Shown piece after piece: positions 8,993 through 16,406 of a DNA stretch of 53,340 nucleotides. Below the pieces are notes generated by a model. It saw only the letters and a list, made by a program, of their open reading frames with translations, was not told where the DNA came from and ran no database searches. The DNA is taken from the NCBI GenBank assembly GCA_938008555.1, contig CALLKE010000237.1:1-53340 (forward strand), given 5' to 3'. How positions within the stretch are numbered: position 1 is the first letter of the stretch; each line of letters begins with the position of its first letter. The stretch is from an uncultured Pedobacter sp. GTDB lineage: Bacteria > Bacteroidota > Bacteroidia > Sphingobacteriales > Sphingobacteriaceae. Position numbers and translations under genes: made by a program.

Positions 8993-9334
8993 TCAGACCG
9001 TTTGATCACCCGTCGTTTTATGAATATATTCTTTCGCTTTACTGCCAACAAAACGACGCCCCACATTTTCACCATTAATCCACTCATCTGGTGGGAATAA
9101 ATCAAACAATCCAACCTTGATTAAGGTAGGAATCGATAGCTCCAACTCTCGCTCTACTTCACCCCTAGCCCCATTGTTATACAAACCAATGTTGTGCAAC
9201 ATGGTTGCCACTGTCCCTGTTTGTACTTTGCTGCCATCTTGCAGCTCAACAATTGGTAATGTTTCGCCTTGGGCAATAATTTTTTGATTGATAGCTTTCA
9301 GCTGGTCTGTGTTTTCTGGCGTTTTTTCCTTCAT
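8993..9334 (-). CDS. Conserved-looking hypothetical protein, 113 aa
   Basis: A 113-residue soluble protein I do not recognise. It has no signal peptide, no membrane segment and no cysteine. The N-terminal third is helical and polar (TPENTDQLKAINQKIIAQGETLP), the middle contains TGTVATMLHNIGLYNNG, and the C-terminal part is rich in Gly, Phe and charged residues (LFDLFPPDEWINGENVGRRFVG). It lies between aspS and ffh on the same strand, with 46 and 48-base gaps, so it may be part of that transcript. Its ATG start and compositional similarity to its neighbours suggest a real gene. Confidence 0.7.
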   Translation of the reverse strand: MKEKTPENTDQLKAINQKIIAQGETLPIVELQDGSKVQTGTVATMLHNIGLYNNGARGEVERELELSIPTLIKVGLFDLFPPDEWINGENVGRRFVGSKAKEYIHKTTGDQTV

Positions 9335-9380
9335 GAAATGAATTTATTTAATACCCCCCATACGCTACGATAGCAAAATC

Positions 9381-11156
9381 TCAAATCTCAATACCCACTT
9401 TAATGCTCAATTCGTTCAACTGTTCACTCGAAATAGTTGAAGGCGAATCGATCATCACATCACGACCCGAATTATTTTTAGGAAATGCAATCACATCACG
9501 AATAGAATCTAGTCCAGCGAAGATGGACACCAAACGATCAAATCCGAAAGCAATTCCGCCATGTGGAGGTGCACCAAATTCGAAAGCATCCATCAAAAAG
9601 CCAAATTGCTTTTGTGCTTCCTCTTTGCTAAAACCTAAATGCTTGAACATTAAAGCCTGCAGCGCTCGATCATGAATACGAATAGAGCCTCCCCCTATTT
9701 CAGTTCCATTGATCACCATATCATACGCATTCGCACGTACTTTACCCGGATCAGTATCTAACAATGCAATATCTTCTGGCTTTGGCGAAGTAAAAGGGTG
9801 ATGCATGGCATGATAGCGCTGCGACTCTTCATCCCACTCTAATAATGGAAAATCAAGCACCCAAAGTGGTGAAAATATATTTTTATCGCGCAAGCCCAGA
9901 CGATTACCCATTTCGATACGAAGCTCACTTAACTGCTTGCGTACTTGATCTCCCGTTCCAGCTAAAATGAGAATCAAGTCTCCAGGCTCAGAGTTGAATA
10001 CTTGTGACCATTTTCTCAAATCGGCTTCTGAATAAAATTTATCAACAGATGATTTGAGTGTTCCGTCTGTGTTATGTCTGCAATAAATTAATCCGGTAGC
10101 TCCAATTTGAGGACGTTTGATAAAATCGGTTAATTCATCCAATTGTTTTCGCGTGTATTCTGCACAGCCTTTAGCATTGATACCAACCACGAGCTCGGCA
10201 TGATCAAATACAGGAAAACCCGACTGATCTGAAAGAACAGACGCGGTGTTGTTTTCAGATGACTTTAACTCGACAAACTTCATGTCGAAACGCGTGTCAG
10301 GTTTATCCGATCCATATAAACGCATGGCCTGGTTATAAGTCATGCGAGGCACCTCGATCAAGTCAATTCCTTTTATCTTTTTAAAAAGTTGACGAACTAA
10401 GCCTTCAAAAACATGTATAATATCTTCTTGCTCAACAAATGCCATTTCGCAGTCGATCTGAGTAAACTCAGGCTGACGATCGGCACGTAAATCCTCATCA
10501 CGAAAACATTTTACGATCTGAAAATAACGGTCGAAACCCGATACCATCAACAATTGTTTAAATGTTTGTGGTGACTGTGGTAGGGCATAAAACTCGCCTG
10601 GATTCATCCGGCTAGGTACCACAAAATCACGGGCTCCTTCGGGAGTTGATTTAATTAAAACGGGTGTTTCTACCTCGATAAAATCTAAACCATCCAGATA
10701 TTTACGAACCTCTTGTGCCATTTTATGGCGCAGCACTAGGTTATTTCGAACTGGATTTCGGCGAAGATCAAGGTAACGATACTTCATACGTAAGTCATCT
10801 CCCCCATCGGTCTCATCTTCGATCATGAAGGGAGGCAATTTGGCGGCATTTAGAACCTCCAATTTGGAAACTTTAATTTCTATATCTCCTGTTTGTATTT
10901 TCGAATTCTTGCTCGATCGCTCGATCACCTGCCCCATCACCTTGATCACAAACTCACGCCCTAATTCGCACGCTTGTAAACGTAAATCGGCATTATCATC
11001 CGAATTAAAAGCCAGCTGCGTAATTCCATATCGATCACGAACATCAATGAAAGTCATTCCACCTAAGTCACGCGATTTTTGAACCCAGCCGGTCAATGTT
11101 ACTTCTTTTCCTAGATCCTGAATAGTGAGTTCGCCACAAGTATGTGTTCTGATCAT
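9381..11156 (-). CDS. aspS: Aspartyl-tRNA synthetase
   Basis: A 591-residue class IIb synthetase that charges tRNA-Asp with aspartate. Residues 1-105 form the OB anticodon-binding domain. The catalytic core holds motif 2 (FRDEDLRADRQPEFTQ), then the bacterial GAD insertion domain (about residues 290-420), and motif 3 (GGIAFGFDRLV) near the C-terminus. The length matches bacterial-type AspRS. Whether it is discriminating or also charges tRNA-Asn cannot be decided here. It has its own promoter, divergent from and interleaved with that of the SAM-riboswitch transcript. Confidence 0.97.
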   Translation of the reverse strand: MIRTHTCGELTIQDLGKEVTLTGWVQKSRDLGGMTFIDVRDRYGITQLAFNSDDNADLRLQACELGREFVIKVMGQVIERSSKNSKIQTGDIEIKVSKLEVLNAAKLPPFMIEDETDGGDDLRMKYRYLDLRRNPVRNNLVLRHKMAQEVRKYLDGLDFIEVETPVLIKSTPEGARDFVVPSRMNPGEFYALPQSPQTFKQLLMVSGFDRYFQIVKCFRDEDLRADRQPEFTQIDCEMAFVEQEDIIHVFEGLVRQLFKKIKGIDLIEVPRMTYNQAMRLYGSDKPDTRFDMKFVELKSSENNTASVLSDQSGFPVFDHAELVVGINAKGCAEYTRKQLDELTDFIKRPQIGATGLIYCRHNTDGTLKSSVDKFYSEADLRKWSQVFNSEPGDLILILAGTGDQVRKQLSELRIEMGNRLGLRDKNIFSPLWVLDFPLLEWDEESQRYHAMHHPFTSPKPEDIALLDTDPGKVRANAYDMVINGTEIGGGSIRIHDRALQALMFKHLGFSKEEAQKQFGFLMDAFEFGAPPHGGIAFGFDRLVSIFAGLDSIRDVIAFPKNNSGRDVMIDSPSTISSEQLNELSIKVGIEI

Positions 11157-11176
11157 CGTTTAAATTTTGTAAAATG

Positions 11177-11208
11177 CAAAAGTACCAATTATGTTGATTA
11201 TTGTTCAA
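11177..11208 (-). promoter_or_regulatory. aspS promoter
   Basis: On the minus strand a TTG (11208-11206) is followed after 21 bases by TACTTTTG (11184-11177), matching TTG-N17-23-TAnnTTTG. Transcription would begin near 11170, about 15 bases before the aspS ATG. The region overlaps the divergent promoter of the SAM-riboswitch transcript. Confidence 0.6.
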
Positions 11209-11224
11209 TATTGTGTTACCTTTG
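11194..11224 (+). promoter_or_regulatory. Promoter of the SAM-riboswitch / transporter transcript
   Basis: TTG at 11194-11196, a 20-base spacer and TACCTTTG at 11217-11224 match the Bacteroidota promoter consensus. The predicted start, near 11231, lies about 45 bases upstream of the riboswitch aptamer. The -33 box lies within the aspS promoter on the opposite strand. Confidence 0.55.
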
Positions 11225-11274
11225 CACCGATTTGGTAGGAATACCATGCTGTCATCAACACCTCAAGCAGGTTT

Positions 11275-11385
11275 GATTTATACAGAAGTGGCGAGAGATC
11301 AGGCTCGATGACCCACTGACAACCCCCCAATAATTTGAGGAAGGTGCCAATACCTGTCTCGATTACGATCGAGAAACTATAAATT
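11275..11385 (+). ncRNA. SAM-I (S-box) riboswitch
   Basis: The sequence fits a SAM-I aptamer. A P1 helix pairs 11276-11282 (ATTTATA) with 11378-11384 (TATAAAT). The P2/kink-turn core reads GTGGCGAGAGATCAGGCTC followed by GATGACCCACTGACAACC. A conserved AAGGTGCCAATACC segment follows P3, and a P4 hairpin pairs TCTCGAT (11357-11363) with ATCGAGA (11368-11374). SAM-I riboswitches repress methionine synthesis and uptake genes when S-adenosylmethionine is abundant. No U-tract intrinsic terminator follows directly; the first start codon downstream is that of a short leader ORF nine bases after P1. Confidence 0.85.
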
Positions 11386-11393
11386 TTAAGATC

Positions 11394-11498
11394 ATGCACA
11401 CAGAAAAAAACTATTTCCAGGCTAGCCTAGCGCTAGAAAAACGCCGCATCAATTTTAATAACAAAGCCAACCCATGCCTCATGTGCATGTGCTTTTAA
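11394..11498 (+). CDS. Met/Cys-rich leader peptide ORF (34 codons)
   Basis: An ATG nine bases after the riboswitch P1 helix opens a 34-codon frame ending in TAA. The peptide begins MHTEKNYFQASLALEKRR and ends NPCLMCMCF, with three cysteines, two internal methionines and no other sulfur residues before them. A run of Cys/Met codons at the very end of a short ORF between a SAM riboswitch and a transporter gene looks like a ribosome-sensing leader, by analogy with amino-acid attenuators. This is inference; it could also be a functional micropeptide or chance. Confidence 0.55.
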   Translation: MHTEKNYFQASLALEKRRINFNNKANPCLMCMCF

Positions 11499-11619
11499 AT
11501 CACGCCGGCCAACTCACCAATATTTTTTGAATTCGATTTAAGCTATTTATAGTGGGCTACATGCTCTCCACTTGATTGATACCAATTTCTAATCTGTACA
11601 ATTCTTTCTTCATCATATC

Positions 11620-12882
11620 ATGCGTAATTTCTTATCCTTATCACCTATTCTATTATTCCTCAGTTTATACTTGCTGGGAGGCGTTTTACTACAGGATTTT
11701 TACAGTCTTTCGGTGCCCCTGCTGTTGCTATTCAGCATCGCAGTAGCCATTATCCAAAATAAAAGGATACTTTTTTCTGATAGGTTGCAGGTGCTAGTCA
11801 AAGGGGCTGGGCAACCTAATGTGATTTTGATGTGTATTATTTTCATTCTCGCTGGAGGATTCACCAATCTGGCTAAATCGCTCGGAGCAATAGATACTTT
11901 AATTAATTATGGCCTCACAGTTCTTCCGCCAAGTGTTTTTCTGGTAGGTATATTTTTAATGGCTTGCTTTGTTTCGTTGTCAATGGGCACCTCCGTGGGA
12001 ACTATCGTGACCATGGTACCCATTGCTATCAGTTTGGCCGATACTACCCACATCCCATTGGGAATTGCAGTGGGTGCGGTTATCAGTGGCGCCATGTTTG
12101 GGGATAATTTATCGCTAGTTTCAGACACCACCATTGTAATCACTCAAGCAATGGAATGCTCAAACAAGGAGAAGCTATTAACGAATCTGCGCTACATATT
12201 GCCCGCGGCTATTTTAACTTGTGTTATTTACTACATCTCGTCATTCAATTATGACTTTCAATTTATAGCACCAGCCAATAATGGTCATTTACTATTTATT
12301 AGCCCATATCTGATCGTTTTGGTGCTTTCATTAATAGGATTTCCTGTTTTTGTAACATTGTTCTTAGGCCTAATTTCAAGCATCATTTTGGCTTTAACGC
12401 AAGGTTATACTTTCGTAAAGATCATGAACATCATTGGTTCTGGCTTTGCAAGTATGTCCGACATCATCATCATCACGCTATTGATTGGGGGTCTTATAGC
12501 AATTGTTCAGGATAATGGAGGATTGGATTATATCCTAAAAAACATACACTCAAAAACTAAAAATAAAAGGATTGCAGAAACAATGATGGTAAGCACAGTT
12601 GGCTTAGTGAACATTTGCGTAGCCAATAATACGATCAGTTTAGTCGCTGCTTCACCTATTTTGAAAGAGATCAAAGACAAGTATCAGCTCAATGCTTCAC
12701 GAACTGCTAGCTTACTGGATATGACATCATGCGTAGTACAGGGATTAATCCCCTATGGTCTTCAACTCATTATGGTCGAAAAACTCACGAGTAAAGCATC
12801 TGTATTTTTTATCCCGTATGCATATTATCCGATACTCATGGCTATTACCATCATCTGGATCATTGCAAAGCAGAAAAAATAA
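11620..12882 (+). CDS. NhaC-family transporter, probable methionine transporter (MetT-type)
   Basis: A 420-residue inner-membrane protein with about eleven hydrophobic segments and the NhaC-family signatures FVSLSMGTSVGTIVTMVPIA and GAMFGDNLSLVSDTT. Family members are annotated as Na+/H+ antiporters, but a SAM- or methionine-regulated branch (MetT) has been predicted by comparative genomics to import methionine. The SAM-I riboswitch and Met/Cys leader ORF 120-340 bases upstream, on the same strand with no other gene between, make the methionine-transporter role the better reading. It starts at ATG after a 121-base gap from the leader ORF. Substrate specificity is inferred from regulation only. 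Confidence 0.8.
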   Translation: MRNFLSLSPILLFLSLYLLGGVLLQDFYSLSVPLLLLFSIAVAIIQNKRILFSDRLQVLVKGAGQPNVILMCIIFILAGGFTNLAKSLGAIDTLINYGLTVLPPSVFLVGIFLMACFVSLSMGTSVGTIVTMVPIAISLADTTHIPLGIAVGAVISGAMFGDNLSLVSDTTIVITQAMECSNKEKLLTNLRYILPAAILTCVIYYISSFNYDFQFIAPANNGHLLFISPYLIVLVLSLIGFPVFVTLFLGLISSIILALTQGYTFVKIMNIIGSGFASMSDIIIITLLIGGLIAIVQDNGGLDYILKNIHSKTKNKRIAETMMVSTVGLVNICVANNTISLVAASPILKEIKDKYQLNASRTASLLDMTSCVVQGLIPYGLQLIMVEKLTSKASVFFIPYAYYPILMAITIIWIIAKQKK

Positions 12883-13390
12883 ATTGATTTTATGAGGTGT
12901 ATGTTTTTGATTTTCACCTTGTATCTATTACTCTTTACAATGACATTCAACATTTTTCTCATTTTAATTATTTTACAATATATATAACGAAAGTTTATTT
13001 TCTAAAACCATCTTTTTTCATTCAAAATCATTGAATATCAAATGCTTATGATTTTTTTACAAAAATTCATATTTGATAATTCTTATTTTTTTAAACTATC
13101 CTCATTTGTTACAAATTAAAAATATATTTGCTTTGTCAATGAAGAGTGAATTTTCGTATATTTGTAGAATTTTTTGCACTCATTTTTACGATAAAAACAT
13201 TTGTTGGAAAACTTACAAATACAGTTAAATGTATCTAAATCACCCTGTCATAATCATTGAAGATGAGCACTGTGTGGGAAAATAAAGCAATAGAGAAGGT
13301 ATATGGCCTTCGCGCTGTAACAAGTTTGGATTAAGAAATAAAAATTTATACAACGATAACTCCATAGCCATTAAACAACAAATTTCAGGT
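12883..13390. other. AT-rich intergenic region
   Basis: No long gene is seen. The first half is very AT-rich; a weak hairpin (AGGTG … CACCT) just after the transporter stop may end that transcript. The second half contains a strong promoter (13132-13164) for the TonB receptor gene and a roughly 220-base 5' untranslated region. That region includes a possible 23-codon ORF (13263-13334). I recognise no riboswitch here. Confidence 0.6.
13132..13164 (+). promoter_or_regulatory. Promoter upstream of the TonB-dependent receptor
   Basis: TTTG at 13132-13135, a 21-base spacer and TATATTTG at 13157-13164 give an excellent match to TTTG-N17-23-TAnnTTTG. Transcription would start near 13171, leaving a long leader of about 220 bases before the receptor ATG. 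Confidence 0.65.
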
Positions 13391-15556
13391 ATGAAAAAGA
13401 ATTTATTGATTGCTTTCACAACAGCCTTATTCCCACTTTTGGCTGCAGCTCAATATTCAGTAAGCGGAAAGATTAATGACAAAAATGCAGCAGTACCACT
13501 AGGTGATGTTCGTATTACTGTATTAAAAACAGGCAAATATGTGCAAAGTACGGCCTCTGGAGATTACAAATTGGACAGTCTAAAAGCAGACACACACACA
13601 CTCAAAGTATATTATCCAGGCTACAAAACGATAGAATATAAACTGACTCTCAATAAAGATATCAAGCTTGATCTTGAACTAGAACGTAACAATATCCTGG
13701 CTGAAGGCGCAGATATTGCCGTTATTAATCGCATACCCTATGCTGTTACCATCAATGGTATTCCCCTTAATAACCATGAGAATCAGCATATTTATTTCAT
13801 TGCTCTGCCCGACTTCGCCTATTCTGTTGACAACAGCCAACTACAACGAGGTGTCGGAATAGCTGATAACGGATCAGGATCTTTCGGTGCATTCATGTGT
13901 GTGCAGAATACACCTCGAATAGATAATTCCTATGGTGAGCTGAGCAATCTATACGGTTCATTAAATACATGGAGAACTAGCTTCAAAGGAGGAACTGGGC
14001 TAATCAATAATAAATTCAGTATAGATGGTCGATTGAGCTATGTCAATTCTGATGGATATATGAATACTGGAAATTCTGGTGTAAAATCTGGGTTCGTCAC
14101 TGGTGCATATTATGGCACTAAAAGTTTGCTAAAAGCCAACGTCTTTTTAGGTGAAGAAAACACCAACCGCGCATGGAATGGCGCCCCTAACAATGAGCTG
14201 CAACCCATCCGAGCGAATAACTCATTTACATACGGTGGGCAAACAGATAATTATGTACAAAATCATTATCAATTATTGTATGCCTATTCTTTCTCAAATA
14301 AAGTTTCTGTCAGCTCTGCCCTACACTATTCTTTTGGTCGCGGATATTATGAGGAGAACTTCAACGGTCAAGATTTTTCAAAGTATGGCATCACTCAAGC
14401 CCTTACAATAGGTAATTTAATCCGTCGTCGTTCACTAGATACTGATTTTTATGGCATTAACTATGCTATCAATTATGCTCCACAAACAGATTTGAAATTT
14501 ACATTGGGTGGTTATTACAACCACTATAAAGGATCACATTTTGGAGAAATATTGTGGGCTCAAGGTCTTTCAATTACCAATCCTTATCGTTACACGAATG
14601 ATGATGCAGAAAAAACTGTTCTCAACACTTTTGCTCAAGCAGATTATCAGCTAGGCGATGTTAACCTCTTTGTTGATTTACAATACCGCCGAATCATGTA
14701 CACGTTCATAGGTTCCAATGGCAGCTTAGGAAACTTTCAGCCAGGAGATCAGCTTAATTTCTTCAGTCCCAAAGTTGGTATCAGTTATCAGTTGAGCAAA
14801 GAGGATAAAATATACGCCTCATACTCCATTGCCAATGGAGAAGCTAGACGTGAGCAGTACCTCAATTTTCTAGCGGGAGCCAAACCACAAAGTCAACGTC
14901 TCAACAATATTGGAATAGGCTATAGCACACAAAGAGAAAAATTAACATTGGGCGTTGATGCTTTTGGCATGTTTTATCAAAATCAACTGATTTCTAGTGG
15001 AGGTATGAACGCCGTGGCAGAGTTCCTAGATCAAAATGTGCCCAATAGCTCTCGTATTGGCTTGGAACTAGCAGGAAAAATAGAACTTCATCCAAAAATT
15101 ACTTGGAATACAACAGCCGTGTTAAGTAGAAACAACATTAATACTTTCACAAACAAGCCAGGAACGAAGGACGAGAAAGTTTATACCAACACAGCTATAT
15201 CTTACTCACCAGCTTTAGTTGCTGCTAGTGAGCTAACTTTTAAACCATTTAAGAAGACAGAAATAGCTTTATTAAATAAATATGTAAGCAAACAGTATCG
15301 CGATAATACTTCGAACGACGACAATACAATTGCTGCATTTATTGTAAATGATGTACGCTTAAATTATACCACTTCGTTTAAATATTTGAAAAATGTAGGT
15401 ATAACCTTGCTCGTAAACAATGTTCTTGGCACAGTTTATCCAGCTAGCTCATCTAACTATAACTACGTGCAGAAAGGCTTTTTAATAAACAAAGACTATT
15501 ATTTTCCACAACAAATCCAACGGAATCTCTTGCTTGCTCTGAACGTGAAGTTTTAG
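13391..15556 (+). CDS. TonB-dependent receptor with shortened plug
   Basis: A 721-residue outer-membrane receptor. A signal peptide (MKKNLLIAFTTALFPLLAAAQ) is followed by a carboxypeptidase-regulatory-like domain (residues 22-97; VSGKINDKNAAVPLGDVRITV). The plug contains VTINGIPLN (119-127) and LQRGVGIADNGSGSFGAF. The remainder is a β-barrel ending LLLALNVKF, with an aromatic C-terminal residue. In related receptors, residues like these are preceded by some 60-70 plug residues (the part with LLxxTPS and xRIRG-type motifs). Here NNILAEGADIAVINRIP runs almost directly into VTINGIPLN, so the N-terminal half of the plug is missing. The reading frame is intact. It sits alone between a strong promoter and a strong terminator. 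The substrate is unknown. Confidence 0.85.
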   Translation: MKKNLLIAFTTALFPLLAAAQYSVSGKINDKNAAVPLGDVRITVLKTGKYVQSTASGDYKLDSLKADTHTLKVYYPGYKTIEYKLTLNKDIKLDLELERNNILAEGADIAVINRIPYAVTINGIPLNNHENQHIYFIALPDFAYSVDNSQLQRGVGIADNGSGSFGAFMCVQNTPRIDNSYGELSNLYGSLNTWRTSFKGGTGLINNKFSIDGRLSYVNSDGYMNTGNSGVKSGFVTGAYYGTKSLLKANVFLGEENTNRAWNGAPNNELQPIRANNSFTYGGQTDNYVQNHYQLLYAYSFSNKVSVSSALHYSFGRGYYEENFNGQDFSKYGITQALTIGNLIRRRSLDTDFYGINYAINYAPQTDLKFTLGGYYNHYKGSHFGEILWAQGLSITNPYRYTNDDAEKTVLNTFAQADYQLGDVNLFVDLQYRRIMYTFIGSNGSLGNFQPGDQLNFFSPKVGISYQLSKEDKIYASYSIANGEARREQYLNFLAGAKPQSQRLNNIGIGYSTQREKLTLGVDAFGMFYQNQLISSGGMNAVAEFLDQNVPNSSRIGLELAGKIELHPKITWNTTAVLSRNNINTFTNKPGTKDEKVYTNTAISYSPALVAASELTFKPFKKTEIALLNKYVSKQYRDNTSNDDNTIAAFIVNDVRLNYTTSFKYLKNVGITLLVNNVLGTVYPASSSNYNYVQKGFLINKDYYFPQQIQRNLLLALNVKF

Positions 15557-15571
15557 ATATAATCTCAATGG

Positions 15572-15619
15572 TCAATACAAAGCCCAGTATCTTGAATTAG
15601 GTACTGGGCTTTGTATTGA
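15572..15619. terminator. Intrinsic terminator after the TonB receptor
   Basis: An 18-bp perfect stem (arms 15572-15589 and 15602-15619, core AAAGCCCAGTA / TACTGGGCTTT) with a 12-base loop lies 16 bases after the receptor stop codon. Its right arm overlaps the -33 region of the next gene's promoter. Confidence 0.8.
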
Positions 15620-15644
15620 AACACGAAACCGAATTTTATCTTTG
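15610..15644 (+). promoter_or_regulatory. Promoter of the chalcone-isomerase-like gene
   Basis: TATCTTTG at 15637-15644 is a consensus -7 box. Upstream TTG-type -33 boxes occur at 15610-15613 (spacer 23) and 15616-15618 (spacer 18), inside the terminator's 3' arm. The ATG follows 20 bases after the -7 box. Confidence 0.5.
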
Positions 15645-15664
15645 AAACTCATCTGATCATAAAA

Positions 15665-16228
15665 ATGAAAACAGTACAAATCACACTCCTATTAATTGCG
15701 CTGTACTTCAGCTTAAATGCTCAAACTACCCTCAATGGTGTAACCTTACCTGCTAAACTTAATCACGACAAAACAGAACTTGTTTTAAATGGCGGAGGAA
15801 TCCGAAAGAAAACTTTCTTCAAAGTATATGTAGCTGGTCTTTATCTTCAATCAAAAAGCAAAGATGGCCTTACTATTTGTCAAGAAGATAAGCCAATGGC
15901 TTTGCGCCTTCAAATTACTTCTGGCCTAGTGAATTGTAATAATCTGAGCCAAACTATTCGTGAAGGATTCGATAAATCAACAGGAGGAAAGATAGCTTCT
16001 CTCAAAGAAAGGATTGATGCTTTCATCCATATATTCGGCAAAGAAAAAATTATCGAAGGAAACATTTTTGATATCTGGTACATCCCAGGCTTAGGCGTAA
16101 AAACATTTAAAAATGACAAACTACAAGGCACAATCGAGGGTTTGGATTTTAAAAAAGCACTTTTTGGTGCATGGTTGTCTAATACCCCTATTGACACTGA
16201 TTTAAAAAAAGGCTTATTGGGTCTTTGA
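15665..16228 (+). CDS. Secreted chalcone-isomerase-like protein
   Basis: A 187-residue protein with an N-terminal signal peptide (MKTVQITLLLIALYFSLNAQ) and the chalcone-isomerase-like fold found in many bacteria. Visible family features are the β-strand start LNGVTLPAKL, GGGIRKKTFFKVYVAGLYL, and a C-terminal KALFGAWLSNTPIDTDLKKGLLG. Bacterial members lack a known flavonoid substrate; fatty-acid or ligand binding in the periplasm is the usual suggestion. It is monocistronic, with its own promoter and a small hairpin (GGAGA … TCTCC) just after the stop. Confidence 0.75.
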   Translation: MKTVQITLLLIALYFSLNAQTTLNGVTLPAKLNHDKTELVLNGGGIRKKTFFKVYVAGLYLQSKSKDGLTICQEDKPMALRLQITSGLVNCNNLSQTIREGFDKSTGGKIASLKERIDAFIHIFGKEKIIEGNIFDIWYIPGLGVKTFKNDKLQGTIEGLDFKKALFGAWLSNTPIDTDLKKGLLGL

Positions 16229-16393
16229 GTTCGCAGGAGACTTAAAATCTCCGTTTAGCAACTGGGATTTATAAATTTTAAGACTGGTAAAACCAAACTA
16301 AGTAGATTTTTTTGGAGAAATATCAACACAGGCTCCATCATGCTCTATACACTCATCCAATAAGAGAAATAGCCAGCGTTAATCAAAGATCAT

Positions 16394-16401
16394 TACCTTT
16401 G
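16394..16401 (+). promoter_or_regulatory. -7 element directing a near-leaderless rlmI-like mRNA
   Basis: TACCTTTG matches TAnnTTTG exactly and ends five bases before the ATG at 16407. Transcription would therefore begin at or next to the start codon, giving a leaderless transcript. No convincing -33 TTG is visible. Confidence 0.45.
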
Positions 16402-16406
16402 CCCAC

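Noticed and set aside
11205..11399. A 64-codon frame on the minus strand across the riboswitch
   Set aside because: It lies on the strand opposite a structured, recognisable SAM-I aptamer and has no family features.
13221..13250. Stretch AAATGTATCTAAAT resembling the MITE terminal repeat
   Set aside because: Only about 11 bases match, there is no partner repeat and no target duplication. Chance similarity in AT-rich DNA is likelier than a MITE relic.
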